Shown here in pieces: positions 25,967 to 35,202 of a stretch of DNA of 64,000 nucleotides (position 1 is the first letter of the stretch; the number at the start of each line of letters is the position of its first letter). The stretch is from NCBI RefSeq assembly GCF_002803095.1, contig NZ_PGLR01000013.1, forward strand, positions 62,001 through 126,000, written 5' to 3'. The notes under the pieces were generated by a model. The model ran no database searches. It was not told the origin of the DNA and saw only the letters and a list, made by a program, of their open reading frames with translations. The DNA is from Pseudomonas sp. ZH-FAD. GTDB lineage: Bacteria; Pseudomonadota; Gammaproteobacteria; Pseudomonadales; Pseudomonadaceae. The position numbers and the translations under genes are program-made.

Positions 25967-26654
25967 TTCTTTCCCAACCGGGTTCGGCGATCAGCCAGTG
26001 GCTGTAGCCGGGGAACTGCTTGAAGCTGGTGATGGCTGAAGAGCCTCGGTGGCGACGATAGAGGGCGGCCACTACGTTGGCGCGAACGGTGTGGGAATTG
26101 CCTGCAGCCAGCAGCAGCAGAGGTGCACGTTCGCCGTTGGTGAAATCGACGGTGCTACCGATGCCCAGCGCAGCCTCGACGAACACCCGGCCAGGCGCCG
26201 GAACAATGTGGCGCGCATAGGCAGCGCTTTGCTCTGCAGGTGTCAGCGTTTGCGCCATATTGCGCGCGAAATACTGCGGTGTCATGTACAGAAGGTTACG
26301 CCAACCCACCCAGGGCAACAGCCATGGCCAGGTGCTATACAAGCCCAGCAAACCGGCGCGCGGTGGCAGTGGGTCGATGGCGATGCCGGCCTGGCCCAGG
26401 CCGCGGTCGAGCAGCAATTGCACCAGCAGACCACCGAGATCATGGCCAATCAGTAACGGCGGCTGCTCCAGGTTGCGTACCAGTGTTTCGTAGTGGGTGA
26501 GGAGGGCGCTGATGCCGGGTTGTCGACCACCTTCGGCAACCGGCCAAGGCGGCGCCGTGCAGCGATAACCGCAGGCGCTGAAGCGTCTCTGAAATGGCTC
26601 CCAGATCGCTGGTGTGAGCCAGGTGCCGTGAATGAACAGGGCGTGACGAGGCAT
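25917..26654 (-). CDS. Alpha/beta hydrolase with GHDLGG nucleophile elbow
   Basis: 245 aa. It has the oxyanion motif LFIHGTW near the N-terminus, the elbow LLIGHDLGGLLVQLLLD (about residues 69-85) and a C-terminal histidine in GYSHWLIAEPG. The elbow carries Asp where lipases carry Ser, which is the pattern of epoxide hydrolases and haloalkane dehalogenases. In this small hydrolase type it is also seen in proteins of unknown activity. It is the first gene of the operon with the propeller sensor and LuxR regulator, so it may make or remove the signal. Activity is not assignable. Confidence 0.8.
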   Translation of the reverse strand: MPRHALFIHGTWLTPAIWEPFQRRFSACGYRCTAPPWPVAEGGRQPGISALLTHYETLVRNLEQPPLLIGHDLGGLLVQLLLDRGLGQAGIAIDPLPPRAGLLGLYSTWPWLLPWVGWRNLLYMTPQYFARNMAQTLTPAEQSAAYARHIVPAPGRVFVEAALGIGSTVDFTNGERAPLLLLAAGNSHTVRANVVAALYRRHRGSSAITSFKQFPGYSHWLIAEPGWERIADYSIEWVQNQVGRF

Positions 26655-26698
26655 GTTGCACTCAACCTGTCACGCCCTGGTTCGGGCAGTTGCCGTCC

Positions 26699-28303
26699 TC
26701 AGGGGGTGGCATGGAGCACATCCTTGGCTGGCATTAGAAAATGTTCGATATGCACGGGCACGTCCGGGTTCTGGAAATGCCTGGCAGCAGCCTCGATGCG
26801 TTGCTCGGCGCGCGTTACCCGACCGTGGTGACGCAGGTGTTCGAGCCAGGACTCATCAAAGAAGAACTCCTGCCAGTGCCGTGGATTCTCGCTGTTCTGT
26901 ACCAGCCCCCAGGAGAACGCGCCGTTGCGTCTGCGCATGCGGGCGACCTCGGCCATCGCCTGGCGGAAGTCAGGCGCATGCTCCGGCGCGATGTCGTACT
27001 GCAGCGTGACCATCACCGGGCCGCGTTCCAGATCGGCTTCATCAGCCAGGATCGGCGCAGGCCAATGCAGCGACGGCGCGAGATCTTCGCTTTCGGTTAC
27101 CGGCAGTGGGAAATGCAGCGTCAGCAGCAAGCCCAGCGCCAGGCAACCAGCCGCGGCCAACAGTGCGACCGAAATCGACGCCTGGCTGGCGACATAACCC
27201 CAGAGCGCACCGCCAGCGGCCATGCTGCCGAAGAACACCAGGATATACACCGACAGCGCGCGGGCTCTCACCCAATCCGGCACCGAGGTCTGCGCGCTGA
27301 CCTGCAGGCTCGACAGTACGGCGATCCAAGCCGCGCCGCTGAGCAGCATCACCGGTAGCAGCACGGCGAAGTCACGCACCCAGGCCAGGGCCAGCAGCAC
27401 CAGTGCGTAGAGCACGCTGGCAATGGCCACCAGTTTGTTGGCGCTTGTGCGCTCACGCAGTTTGGGCAGCAGCATGGCGCCAAGTACTGCGCCGATACCA
27501 ACGCTACCCAGCAGCAGGCCAAAGTCGCTAGCGCTGCCCTGTAGCTCGCCGCGCACGATCAACGGCAGCAGCGACATGCCGGCGCTGGCGCCGACGAAGA
27601 ACGCCGCGGCGCGTACCAGTACTGCCTGCAGTGGTTTCGATGCGCGGCTATAGCGCCAGCCGGCGCGTATGGCGCCCAGCAGGCGCTCGGCCGGGAAGCT
27701 GGCGACCTGGCGCTCGCGCTTCCAGGTCAGCAGCACCGCCATCACCGCGAAGAACGACAGGGCATTGAGGGCGAAGGTCGCCCAGGGACCGCTCAAGCTG
27801 ACCAGTACCCCGGCGATTGCCGGGCCGAGTGCGCGGGCGACATTGATGCCGAGGCTGGACAGGGCTATGGCCGAGGGCAGGTCGCGCTTGCTTACCAGCT
27901 CTGGCGTCAGCGCCGACCAGGCCGGCATCATCAAGGCGGTACCGACGCCCATGGCCAGGGTCATGCCCAGCAGCAGCCAGACCGTGGTCAGCCCGAGCAG
28001 TGTCAGGGTGGCCAGCAGCGTCGCCACTGCCGCCATCCACAACTGCACGCCAAGCAGGTAGCGACGCTTGTCGATGATGTCGGCCATGGCCCCGGCCGGC
28101 AGCGCCAAAAGGAACATCGGCGCGGAGCCGGCGACCTGTACCAGCGCCACGTGCATGGGATTGGCCGACAGGCCGGTCATCAGCCAGCCGGCACCCACCT
28201 CGTGCATCCAAGTGCCGATGTTCGAGGCGATGCTGGCCAGCCACAGCCAGCGGAAGGTGCTGTGCTTGAGTGCGCCCCACGGCGAAGCTTTTTCGTTGGC
28301 CAT
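26699..28303 (-). CDS. MFS transporter (MFS_3) with C-terminal ABM-like domain
   Basis: 534 aa. Residues 1-410 form 11-12 helices of the MFS_3/enterobactin-exporter type (FRWLWLASIASNIGTWMHEVG, LPAGAMADIIDKRRYLL). The last 100 residues (PVMVTLQYDIAPEHAPDFRQAMAE... onward) form a soluble dimeric alpha/beta barrel-like antibiotic-biosynthesis-monooxygenase domain, an arrangement known in this transporter group. The ATG at 28303 lies 1 bp after the amidohydrolase stop, so the two are coupled. It is probably the exporter or importer for the product of the preceding enzymes. Confidence 0.88.
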   Translation of the reverse strand: MANEKASPWGALKHSTFRWLWLASIASNIGTWMHEVGAGWLMTGLSANPMHVALVQVAGSAPMFLLALPAGAMADIIDKRRYLLGVQLWMAAVATLLATLTLLGLTTVWLLLGMTLAMGVGTALMMPAWSALTPELVSKRDLPSAIALSSLGINVARALGPAIAGVLVSLSGPWATFALNALSFFAVMAVLLTWKRERQVASFPAERLLGAIRAGWRYSRASKPLQAVLVRAAAFFVGASAGMSLLPLIVRGELQGSASDFGLLLGSVGIGAVLGAMLLPKLRERTSANKLVAIASVLYALVLLALAWVRDFAVLLPVMLLSGAAWIAVLSSLQVSAQTSVPDWVRARALSVYILVFFGSMAAGGALWGYVASQASISVALLAAAGCLALGLLLTLHFPLPVTESEDLAPSLHWPAPILADEADLERGPVMVTLQYDIAPEHAPDFRQAMAEVARMRRRNGAFSWGLVQNSENPRHWQEFFFDESWLEHLRHHGRVTRAEQRIEAAARHFQNPDVPVHIEHFLMPAKDVLHATP

Positions 28304-28304
28304 G

Positions 28305-30287
28305 TCAGAACGCAAAGCACGAGCAGCCGAAGGCGCCCCAGAAGCCCTGATGATCGCTCACCGGGATGCTGCTGCGGCGTGCGCGGTCATGCTGGTGCTG
28401 ATGCACCGCGCAGGCGCCGATGCACTGGTGGATGCTGGCGGCCATGGGCGCCGCTGTCGGCTTCCAGTGCCCGGGCACCATGGCCACCGGCGACCAGTCC
28501 GGCAGTACCGGCAGCGTCGGCGGGGCGAGCTTGTCGAACTCGCCGGTGCCATGCACCACCTTGCCGCCGACGATGGTCAGCACCGACTCCAGCCACTTGA
28601 TCTGCTCTTCCTCGATGCTGAAGAAGTCCGCGCTCAAGGCCACCAGATCGGCCAGTTGACCCACCTTGATCTGACCCTTCTTGCCTTGCTCGCTGGAGAA
28701 CCAGGCACTGCCGTGGGTGAACAGTTGCAGGGCGGTGGCGCGCGACAGGCCCTGCGGGGTGAGCGTGGTGCCGCCAACGGTCTTGCCGCTGACCAGCCAG
28801 TACAGCGCCGTCCAGGGGTTATAGCTGGCCACGCGGGTGGCATCGGTGCCGCCGCCGACCGGCACGCCTTCGGCCAGCATGCGCTGGATCGGTGGGGTGG
28901 CCTCGGCAGCCTTGGCGCCGTAGCGGTCGATGAAGTACTCACCCTGGAAGGCCATGCGGTGCTGGATGGCGATGCCGCCGCCGAGCGCACGCACGCGTTC
29001 GATATTGCGCGGGCTGATGGTCTCGGCATGGTCGAACAGCCAGGGCAGGCCGTTGAACGGCATGTCGCGGTCGACCTTCTCGAACACGTCGAGCATGCGC
29101 GAGATGGACTCGTCATAGGTGGCGTGCAGGCGGAACGGCCAGCGTTGCTCGACCAGATGACGCACCACCGGCTCCAGATCGGCTTCCATGCTCGGCGCCA
29201 GGTCCGGGCGCGGCTCGACAAAATCCTCGAAGTCGGCAGCGGAGAACACCAGCATCTCGCCGGCGCCGTTGTGGCGCAGGAAATCATCGCCCTGGTGAAG
29301 CTTGACGCTGCTGGTCCAGTTCTTGAAATCGGTCAGCTCTTCCTTGGGCTTCTGGGTGAACAGGTTGTAGGCGATGCGCACGGTGAGCTGATCCTTGTCG
29401 GCCAGCTCCTGGATCACCTGGTAGTCGTCCGGGTAGTTCTGGTAACCGCCACCGGCGTCGATGGCGCTGGTCACGCCCAGGCGATTGAGCTCACGCATGA
29501 ACTGGCGGGTGGAGTTGACCTGGTACTCCAGCGGCAGCTTCGGCCCCTTGGCCAGGGTGGCGTAGAGGATCAGCGCATTGGGCCGGGCGATCAGCATGCC
29601 GGTGGGCTCGCCACTGGCGTCGCGCTGGATCTCGCCGCCGGGCGGGTTCGGCGTATTCTTGTCGTAGCCCACGGCGCGCAATGCGGCGCGGTTGAGCAGG
29701 GCGCGGTCGTAGAGGTGGAGGACGAACACCGGGGTGTCGGGCGCCGCCTTGTTCAGTTCATCCAGGGTCGGCAGGCGTTTCTCGGCGAACTGGAATTCGG
29801 TCCAGCCGCCGACCACGCGCACCCATTGCGGCGTCGGCGTGCGGTCAGCCTGGTCCTTGAGCATGCGCAGGGCATCGGCCAGCGACGGCACGCCTTCCCA
29901 GCGCAGCTCCAGGTTGTAGTTGAGGCCGCCACGAATCAGGTGCAGGTGCGAGTCGTTGAGGCCGGGAATCACCGTGCGCTTTTGCAGGTCGATCACGCGC
30001 GTGGCATCGCCGCGCAGGGCCATGGCCTCAGCGTCACTGCCGACGGCGACGAAGCGCCCGTCCTTGATGGCCACGGCGCTGGCCTGGGGTTTTTCGCGGT
30101 CGACCGTGTGCAGGCGGCCGTTGTAGAGAATGAGATCGGCACTCATGTTGCCTCCCGATGAACTGGTGGATGAGTCGCTGGCCATGGCCGCAAAGGGCAG
30201 GGCTGACCACAATGCCCCGGCCGCGCCAAGGACGCTGCTGGTGGCGAGAAAGTGGCGGCGTTTCGGGTCGGAGGGGTCCTGGCTCAT
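28305..30287 (-). CDS. Exported amidohydrolase (YtcJ-like, Amidohydro_3)
   Basis: 660 aa. The N-terminus has a twin-arginine-type signal (KRRHFLATSSVLGAAGALW), so the folded metalloenzyme is probably exported. The metal-binding motif DSHLHL follows VIPGLN; later parts include FRLHATYDES, LFDHAETI and GGGTDATRVASYNP, in YtcJ order. The family hydrolyses amides, carbamates or cyclic imides. The C-terminus (residues after about 615) has an unusual Cys/His-rich tail (HQCIGACAVHQHQHD, CSCFAF). It overlaps the upstream ABM gene by 4 bp and lies 1 bp from the MFS gene. Confidence 0.88.
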   Translation of the reverse strand: MSQDPSDPKRRHFLATSSVLGAAGALWSALPFAAMASDSSTSSSGGNMSADLILYNGRLHTVDREKPQASAVAIKDGRFVAVGSDAEAMALRGDATRVIDLQKRTVIPGLNDSHLHLIRGGLNYNLELRWEGVPSLADALRMLKDQADRTPTPQWVRVVGGWTEFQFAEKRLPTLDELNKAAPDTPVFVLHLYDRALLNRAALRAVGYDKNTPNPPGGEIQRDASGEPTGMLIARPNALILYATLAKGPKLPLEYQVNSTRQFMRELNRLGVTSAIDAGGGYQNYPDDYQVIQELADKDQLTVRIAYNLFTQKPKEELTDFKNWTSSVKLHQGDDFLRHNGAGEMLVFSAADFEDFVEPRPDLAPSMEADLEPVVRHLVEQRWPFRLHATYDESISRMLDVFEKVDRDMPFNGLPWLFDHAETISPRNIERVRALGGGIAIQHRMAFQGEYFIDRYGAKAAEATPPIQRMLAEGVPVGGGTDATRVASYNPWTALYWLVSGKTVGGTTLTPQGLSRATALQLFTHGSAWFSSEQGKKGQIKVGQLADLVALSADFFSIEEEQIKWLESVLTIVGGKVVHGTGEFDKLAPPTLPVLPDWSPVAMVPGHWKPTAAPMAASIHQCIGACAVHQHQHDRARRSSIPVSDHQGFWGAFGCSCFAF

Positions 30288-30955
30288 GATCGATCCTCAT
30301 CTACGGTTGGGTTCAGCCAGGCGTCGAACAGCCGCGTGGCCATGGGCATGAACAGGTACACCACGAGCAGGACGATGCTCAGGGTGATCACGACGTTGCT
30401 CGGCAGGTAAGCGCCGAGCCAGGGAATATGGTGGAACAGCGGCTGCCAGAGCAGCGGCACCAGCAGGCTCAGAGGCAGGATCACCAGAAAGGTGACGCAG
30501 GCCTGTTTCCAGCGGGGCGGCGGCGCCTGCGCGCTTTCCGGCATGAACCAGAATTCCTTGCCCTGGGCGATCTCCAACTGGTCACCTGCGCGCAGCAGCG
30601 GTTCGACCTCGGCGATCAGCTGGCGTCTTTGCTCCGACTCGATCCAGCCCTGCAGCTGCTGCAGGCTGGCGAAACGCAGCACGCAGGTGAATTGCGCCAC
30701 GCAGGGCTGGCGGCTGCGTACCACGTCCACGCCGAGGTGGCCGGGGCATTGGCTGGCGGTGGCGATGATGCGTCGTAACCAGGCCTCGTAATGTGGCACG
30801 TGGCTGGGGCGAACCTGATGGCGCACCACCAGGGTGACGGTTTCCGCTTGCGTCTCGCTCATGCTGGAGACTCTGCTCGAGGCCTTGGTCTTGTCGATCC
30901 AGCGGCGCGCACCGATGCGCGCTGCTGGTCGAGTCGAGGGCGTTTCCGCCGTCAT
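30284..30955 (-). CDS. ABM-domain membrane protein
   Basis: 223 aa. Residues about 38-135 are an antibiotic biosynthesis monooxygenase-like ferredoxin fold (VTLVVRHQVRPSHVPHYEAWLRRI, HLGVDVVR). Two C-terminal membrane helices follow (about 150-172 and 187-208). Such DUF-type proteins are common, and the ABM part need not be an enzyme. The start at 30955 lies 5 bp after the isochorismatase stop and has no strong ribosome site; ATG 30862 (MSETQAETVTLVV) is an alternative. The end overlaps the amidohydrolase start by 4 bp. The same fold recurs at the end of the MFS protein in this operon. Confidence 0.8.
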   Translation of the reverse strand: MTAETPSTRPAARIGARRWIDKTKASSRVSSMSETQAETVTLVVRHQVRPSHVPHYEAWLRRIIATASQCPGHLGVDVVRSRQPCVAQFTCVLRFASLQQLQGWIESEQRRQLIAEVEPLLRAGDQLEIAQGKEFWFMPESAQAPPPRWKQACVTFLVILPLSLLVPLLWQPLFHHIPWLGAYLPSNVVITLSIVLLVVYLFMPMATRLFDAWLNPTVDEDRS

Positions 30956-30959
30956 GAGA

Positions 30960-31646
30960 TCAGATGGGCGCCGCTACAGGGGCCAGGGTCGGGCCGTGCT
31001 CGACACGCTCAGGCGCCTTGTGGACCATGGTGTAGGCGTAGTCCACGCCCATGCCGTAGGCGCCGGAGTGCTCCTTGACCAAGGCCATGACGGCGTCGTA
31101 GGTGTCGCGATTCTTCCAGTCGCGTTGCCACTCCAGCAGCACCTGTTGCCAGGTCACCGGCACCACGCCGGCCTGGATCATGCGCTGCATGGAGTAGTCG
31201 TGGGCAGCCTGCGAGGTGCCGCCGGAGGCGTCGGCGACCATGTAGATCTCGTAGCCGGCGTCGTGCATGGCGGAAAGGGCGAAGGTGGTGTTGCACACCT
31301 CGGTCCACAGGCCGGAAACGATGACCTTGTTGCGGCCGTTCTTCTTCAGCGCGTCACGGACTTTCTGGTCGTCCCAGGAGTTCATCGAGGTGCGCTCGAG
31401 CAGCGGCGCGTCGGGGAATACGGCGAGCAGTTCGGGGTAGGTGTGGCCGGAGAAGCTCTCGGTCTCGACCGTGGTGATGATGGTCGGCACGTTGAAGATC
31501 TTGGCCGCCTTGGCCAGGCCCACGGTGTTGTTCTTCAGGGTTTGCCGATCGATGCTCTGCACGCCGAAGGCCATTTGCGGCTGTTGGTCGATGAAGATCA
31601 ACTGGCTGTTGTGCGGGGTCAGGACTTCGGTTTTTGGATTGCTCAT
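30960..31646 (-). CDS. Isochorismatase-like cysteine hydrolase (YcaC type)
   Basis: 228 aa from ATG 31646, which has AGGTAA upstream. The catalytic triad of the superfamily can be read: Asp in LIFIDQQPQM, Lys in NGRNKVIVSG, and Cys in GLWTEVCNTTFALS. The closest characterised type is YcaC, a hydrolase of unknown physiological substrate; other members are nicotinamidases or N-carbamoyl hydrolases. It lies in a run of minus-strand hydrolases, 138 bp after the esterase gene, and probably belongs to the same catabolic operon. Confidence 0.88.
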   Translation of the reverse strand: MSNPKTEVLTPHNSQLIFIDQQPQMAFGVQSIDRQTLKNNTVGLAKAAKIFNVPTIITTVETESFSGHTYPELLAVFPDAPLLERTSMNSWDDQKVRDALKKNGRNKVIVSGLWTEVCNTTFALSAMHDAGYEIYMVADASGGTSQAAHDYSMQRMIQAGVVPVTWQQVLLEWQRDWKNRDTYDAVMALVKEHSGAYGMGVDYAYTMVHKAPERVEHGPTLAPVAAPI

Positions 31647-31784
31647 AGCGGTTACCTGTTGGTGGGGCGGTGGACGATGCACGCATCCCGTCGGTCGTTA
31701 CCGTCGGGTAGGCGGAAGGACTATTGCAGAGCGGCCGCCACCTGGATTGGATGTAACTGCGATTCTGGTATCGGGCTGTGGCGC

Positions 31785-32762
31785 TCAGGCCAGGTGTTCG
31801 CGCAACGCCGCGCCAGCCTGCTGCATGGCAGTGCGTACCGCAGGCACCGCGGCGATCACGTTGAGCAGGCCGTAGTCGTGGATCATGCCGTTGTAGCGCA
31901 CCGCGCTGACCGCGACGCCGGCGGCGCCCAGGCGACGGGCGTAGGCTTCGCCTTCGTCGCGCAGCACGTCCATCTCGGCGCTCTGCACCATGGCCGGTGG
32001 CAGGCCTTGTAGCTGTTCCAGGCTGGCGCGCAGCGGCGAGGCGTGGATCTCGTTACGCTGCTTCGGGTCGGTGGTGTAGTTGTCCCAGAACCACTCCATC
32101 ATGCCGCGGGTGAGAAAATGTCCCTCGGCGAACTGGTTGTAGGAGGCGTTGTTGAAGCTGGCGTCGGTCACCGGCCACAGCAGCAGCTGAAAACGCAGCT
32201 TCGGCGTACCAGCCTCTTTCGCCTTGATGGCGACCACGGCGGCCATATTGCCGCCGACACTGTTGCCGGCCACGGCTAGGCGCGAGCCGTCGACACCGAT
32301 CTGGCTACCGTTGTCAGCCACCCACTTCGTGGCGGCATAGGCCTGGTTAATCGCAGTCGGGTATTTCGCTTCGGGCGAGGGGGTGTAGTCGACGTAGACT
32401 GCCGCGGCGCCGGAATGCACCACCAGGTCGCGGATCAGCCGTGCGTGGGTGGGGTAGTCGCCCAGCACCCAGCCGCCACCGTGGAAGAACATGAAACCCG
32501 GCAGGTTGCCCTGGCTGCCCACCGGGCGGACTACCACCAGCTTGAGCGTCTGGCCGGCAGCCTCGATGCTGTGTTCACGGGTTTCCACGGCCGCTAGATC
32601 GACCTCGACCGAGGCTTGCGCGCCCACCAGCACGGCGCGGGCTTCCGAAGGCGATAGCCGTTCCAGGGGCGTGCCGCCACCGGCGGCCAAGGTTTCGAGA
32701 AAGGATTGTGTGTTGCGTTCGACGCCGGGACTGCCGGCGCCCAGGTTGGGGGAAGGCTGCAT
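31785..32762 (-). CDS. Alpha/beta hydrolase, HSL-type esterase
   Basis: 325 aa. The hormone-sensitive-lipase signature is present: oxyanion HGGGW (residue about 94), nucleophile GNSVGGN, and a late Asp/His pair (SAEMDVLRDEGE, GMIHDYGLLN). It lacks a clear signal peptide. It is the first gene of a minus-strand set continuing into the isochorismatase, ABM, amidohydrolase and MFS genes. This suggests ester cleavage as the first step. It diverges from the amino-acid permease at 32926. Confidence 0.9.
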   Translation of the reverse strand: MQPSPNLGAGSPGVERNTQSFLETLAAGGGTPLERLSPSEARAVLVGAQASVEVDLAAVETREHSIEAAGQTLKLVVVRPVGSQGNLPGFMFFHGGGWVLGDYPTHARLIRDLVVHSGAAAVYVDYTPSPEAKYPTAINQAYAATKWVADNGSQIGVDGSRLAVAGNSVGGNMAAVVAIKAKEAGTPKLRFQLLLWPVTDASFNNASYNQFAEGHFLTRGMMEWFWDNYTTDPKQRNEIHASPLRASLEQLQGLPPAMVQSAEMDVLRDEGEAYARRLGAAGVAVSAVRYNGMIHDYGLLNVIAAVPAVRTAMQQAGAALREHLA

Positions 32763-32925
32763 GGCGATTCACCTCATGATGGCTGAAGGAGCTTTAGCGC
32801 TACTGCGTCGCGCATCTTCTGCCCTTGCGGTCGATCCGGCTTGTACCGGCCTGCCGTTTTGGCATCAGGCTGCTGCCGGGCTGCTAGAGTGAGAGCGGAG
32901 TCGCTGGCGTCCGCACGAGGTGGGC

Positions 32926-34353
32926 ATGACAGGGGAAAGTCGCAAGCTGGGCCTGGGGTCGCTGACCGCGCTGGTGGTGGGCTCGATGGTCGGTGGCGGG
33001 ATCTTCTCGCTACCGCAGAACATCGCCGCGCGGGCCGATGTCGGCGCGGTACTGATCGGCTGGGGCATTACCGCGGTGGGCATGCTGGCGCTGGCCTTCG
33101 TGTTCCAGGGCCTGGCCAACCGCAAGCCGCAGCTCGATGGCGGGGTGTACGTCTACGCCAAGGCGGGCCTCGGCGACTACATGGGTTTTTCCTCGGCCTG
33201 GGGTTACTGGATCAGCGCCTGGCTGGGCAATGTCGGCTACTTCGTCCTGCTGTTCTCGACCCTGGGTTATTTCTTCCCGGTCTTCGGCCAGGGCAACACG
33301 CCGCTGGCCATCGCCTGCGCCTCGGGGTTGCTCTGGTGCGTGCACGCCCTGGTGCTGCGCGGCATCAAGGAGGCGGCGCTGATCAACCTGATCACCACCG
33401 TGGCCAAGCTGGTGCCGATCCTGCTGTTCATCGCCATCGTCGGCCTGGCCTTCGACCGCGACATCTTCACCCGTGACATCTGGGGCCGCAGCAACCCGCA
33501 GTTCGGCGGTGTGCTGGAGCAGGTGCGCAACATGATGCTGGTCACCGTGTTCGTGTTTATCGGCATCGAAGGGGCGAGCGTGTACTCGTCGCGTGCCGAG
33601 CGCCGCCGCGATGTGGGCAAGGCCACGGTGATCGGCTTTCTCGGCGTGCTGGTGCTGCTGATGCTGGTCAACCTGCTGTCGCTGGGGGTGATGAGCCAGC
33701 CCGAGCTGGCGGCGCTGCAGAACCCGTCCATGGCCGGAGTGCTGGAGCATGTGGTGGGGCGTTGGGGGGCGGTGCTGATCAGCATCGGCCTGGCGGTGTC
33801 GCTGCTTGGTGCGTTGCTGTCGTGGGCGCTGCTGTGCGCCGAAATCCTCTTCGTCTGTGCCAAGGACGGCACCATGCCGGCCTTCCTGCGCCGGGAGAAC
33901 GCCAATCAGGTGCCGGTCAACGCGCTGTGGCTGACCAACGGCATGATCCAGCTGTTCCTGCTGATCACCCTGTTTTCCCAAGGCACCTACCTGTCGCTCA
34001 TCTACCTCGCGTCGTCGATGATTCTGGTGCCCTACCTGTGGTCGGCGGTCTATGCGCTGCTGCTGGCGCTGCGCGGCGAAACCTATGAAGACCAGGCCGG
34101 GCTGCGCCGCAAGGATCTGGCCATCGGCCTGCTGGCGGTGGGCTACGCGATCTGGCTGCTGTATGCCGGCGGGGTCAAGTACCTGCTGCTGTCGGCGCTG
34201 CTCTACGCGCCGGGGGCGCTGCTGTTTCGCCAGGCCAAGCGCGAGCAGGGGCAGGTGCTGTTCACCCGCTACGAATGGCCGATCTTCGCCGCCGTATTGC
34301 TGACCTCCGTGCTGGCCGGCTATGGCCTGTATGCCGGGCATCTGAGCTTGTAG
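32926..34353 (+). CDS. Amino-acid permease, basic amino acid/antiporter (APC) type
   Basis: 475 aa with 12 helices. The N-terminal GSMVGGGIFSLPQNIAA is the APC glycine-rich helix 1 and resembles arginine/ornithine antiporters (ArcD/YdgI type). FIGIEGASVYSSRAERR and SLLGALLSWALLCAEILF agree. ATG 32926 follows GAGG 5 bp upstream. No arginine deiminase genes are near. It is separated from the copper genes downstream by 68 bp and may be unrelated to them. Confidence 0.88.
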   Translation: MTGESRKLGLGSLTALVVGSMVGGGIFSLPQNIAARADVGAVLIGWGITAVGMLALAFVFQGLANRKPQLDGGVYVYAKAGLGDYMGFSSAWGYWISAWLGNVGYFVLLFSTLGYFFPVFGQGNTPLAIACASGLLWCVHALVLRGIKEAALINLITTVAKLVPILLFIAIVGLAFDRDIFTRDIWGRSNPQFGGVLEQVRNMMLVTVFVFIGIEGASVYSSRAERRRDVGKATVIGFLGVLVLLMLVNLLSLGVMSQPELAALQNPSMAGVLEHVVGRWGAVLISIGLAVSLLGALLSWALLCAEILFVCAKDGTMPAFLRRENANQVPVNALWLTNGMIQLFLLITLFSQGTYLSLIYLASSMILVPYLWSAVYALLLALRGETYEDQAGLRRKDLAIGLLAVGYAIWLLYAGGVKYLLLSALLYAPGALLFRQAKREQGQVLFTRYEWPIFAAVLLTSVLAGYGLYAGHLSL

Positions 34354-34421
34354 CGCTGGACAAAGCGGTCAGCGCGCGGATAATCCGCTCCATCGCCCTC
34401 TGACTCTGGCTTCGCGACCCC

Positions 34422-34826
34422 ATGCGCAAAACCCTGCGTACCGCCCTGATCTGGATGCTGATGCTGGCCCTGCCGGCACAGGCCATGGCGGCGCTCGGCA
34501 TGCAGTTGTGCGAGCAGGTGCATCGCAGCGGCGCTCTGCAGATGAGCTCGACTCAGCAGGTCGAGCACGGCATGCACCACGACATGGCGGCCGACAGCGC
34601 ACATGGCGCGCATCAGGACGCCGCCCCGGTGGCCAGCAGCGAGGCTTCCGGCGATGGCAGCCTCTGTACCCTGTGCGCCTTCTGCGTCGGTGTCGCCGCG
34701 CCCAGCCAGCCGTTTCTGAACGACTCTGCCCTGCAAACCGTCGAGCCGGCTACTGCCTGGCCCGACCGTCTTATCGTCGGCGTGGTCGACACGCCCGAAC
34801 GCCCCCCGCGTCTTTCTCTCGCCTGA
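34422..34826 (+). CDS. Small exported protein of copper locus (DUF2946-like)
   Basis: 134 aa. It has a signal peptide (MRKTLRTALIWMLMLALPAQAMA), a His/Met-rich stretch (HGMHHDMAADSAHGAHQD) and a CTLCAFCVG motif. The His, Met and Cys pattern fits copper-locus proteins resembling DUF2946. It begins the plus-strand series that includes TolC-like, multicopper oxidase, cupredoxin and CusF genes, so a role in copper binding or sensing is inferred from context. Confidence 0.7.
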   Translation: MRKTLRTALIWMLMLALPAQAMAALGMQLCEQVHRSGALQMSSTQQVEHGMHHDMAADSAHGAHQDAAPVASSEASGDGSLCTLCAFCVGVAAPSQPFLNDSALQTVEPATAWPDRLIVGVVDTPERPPRLSLA

Positions 34827-34899
34827 GCCCTTAGGTAGCGCCGTCCTGCGGCGCCTGTAGCTCACGCGGCCGCCTGGCCGCCGTACGCGAGAACACATC

Positions 34900-35202
34900 A
34901 TGACTTTGCATTCCCTTGCCGGAAGGCTGCTGGGCATCGCTGCCCTGGCGCTGCCCGGCATCCTCATGGCGGCCCAGCCCGACCCGCTGGACGCCAACGC
35001 CGCCGTGCCGGCGCAGGATTACCGTTCCCCTCTGAAAGACTACCGCGCCCAGGCCGACGAGCCGTTGCAGGACTGGCGCGCGGCCAACGACCTGGTCGGC
35101 CGTATCGGCGGCTGGCGCACCTACAGCATGGAAGGCTGGGAGCAGCCGGCCGAGCAGGGCGCCGAGCCCGCATCGGGAGGTGATCATGCTGATCACCATT
35201 AA
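34900..35202 (+). CDS. Small exported protein of copper locus, unknown function
   Basis: 100 aa. A signal peptide (to AALALPGILMAA) precedes a mature part rich in Asp/Ala/Gln with DYRSPLKDYRAQADEPLQDWRAAND and GWRTYSMEGWEQ, ending GGDHADHH. The C-terminal histidines could bind metal. I do not recognise a family. The gene overlaps the start of the TolC-like gene by 17 bp, so they are co-translated. Confidence 0.65.
   Translation: MTLHSLAGRLLGIAALALPGILMAAQPDPLDANAAVPAQDYRSPLKDYRAQADEPLQDWRAANDLVGRIGGWRTYSMEGWEQPAEQGAEPASGGDHADHH

Noticed and set aside
28068..30161. A 697-codon plus-strand open frame opposite the amidohydrolase and MFS genes
   Set aside because: It is the antisense of a clear amidohydrolase with motifs in order; long antisense frames are expected at high GC and this one has no recognisable domain.
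33010..34341. A 443-codon minus-strand open frame opposite the amino-acid permease
   Set aside because: Composition is Gln/Arg/His-rich, typical of a shadow frame, and the permease on the other strand is certain.
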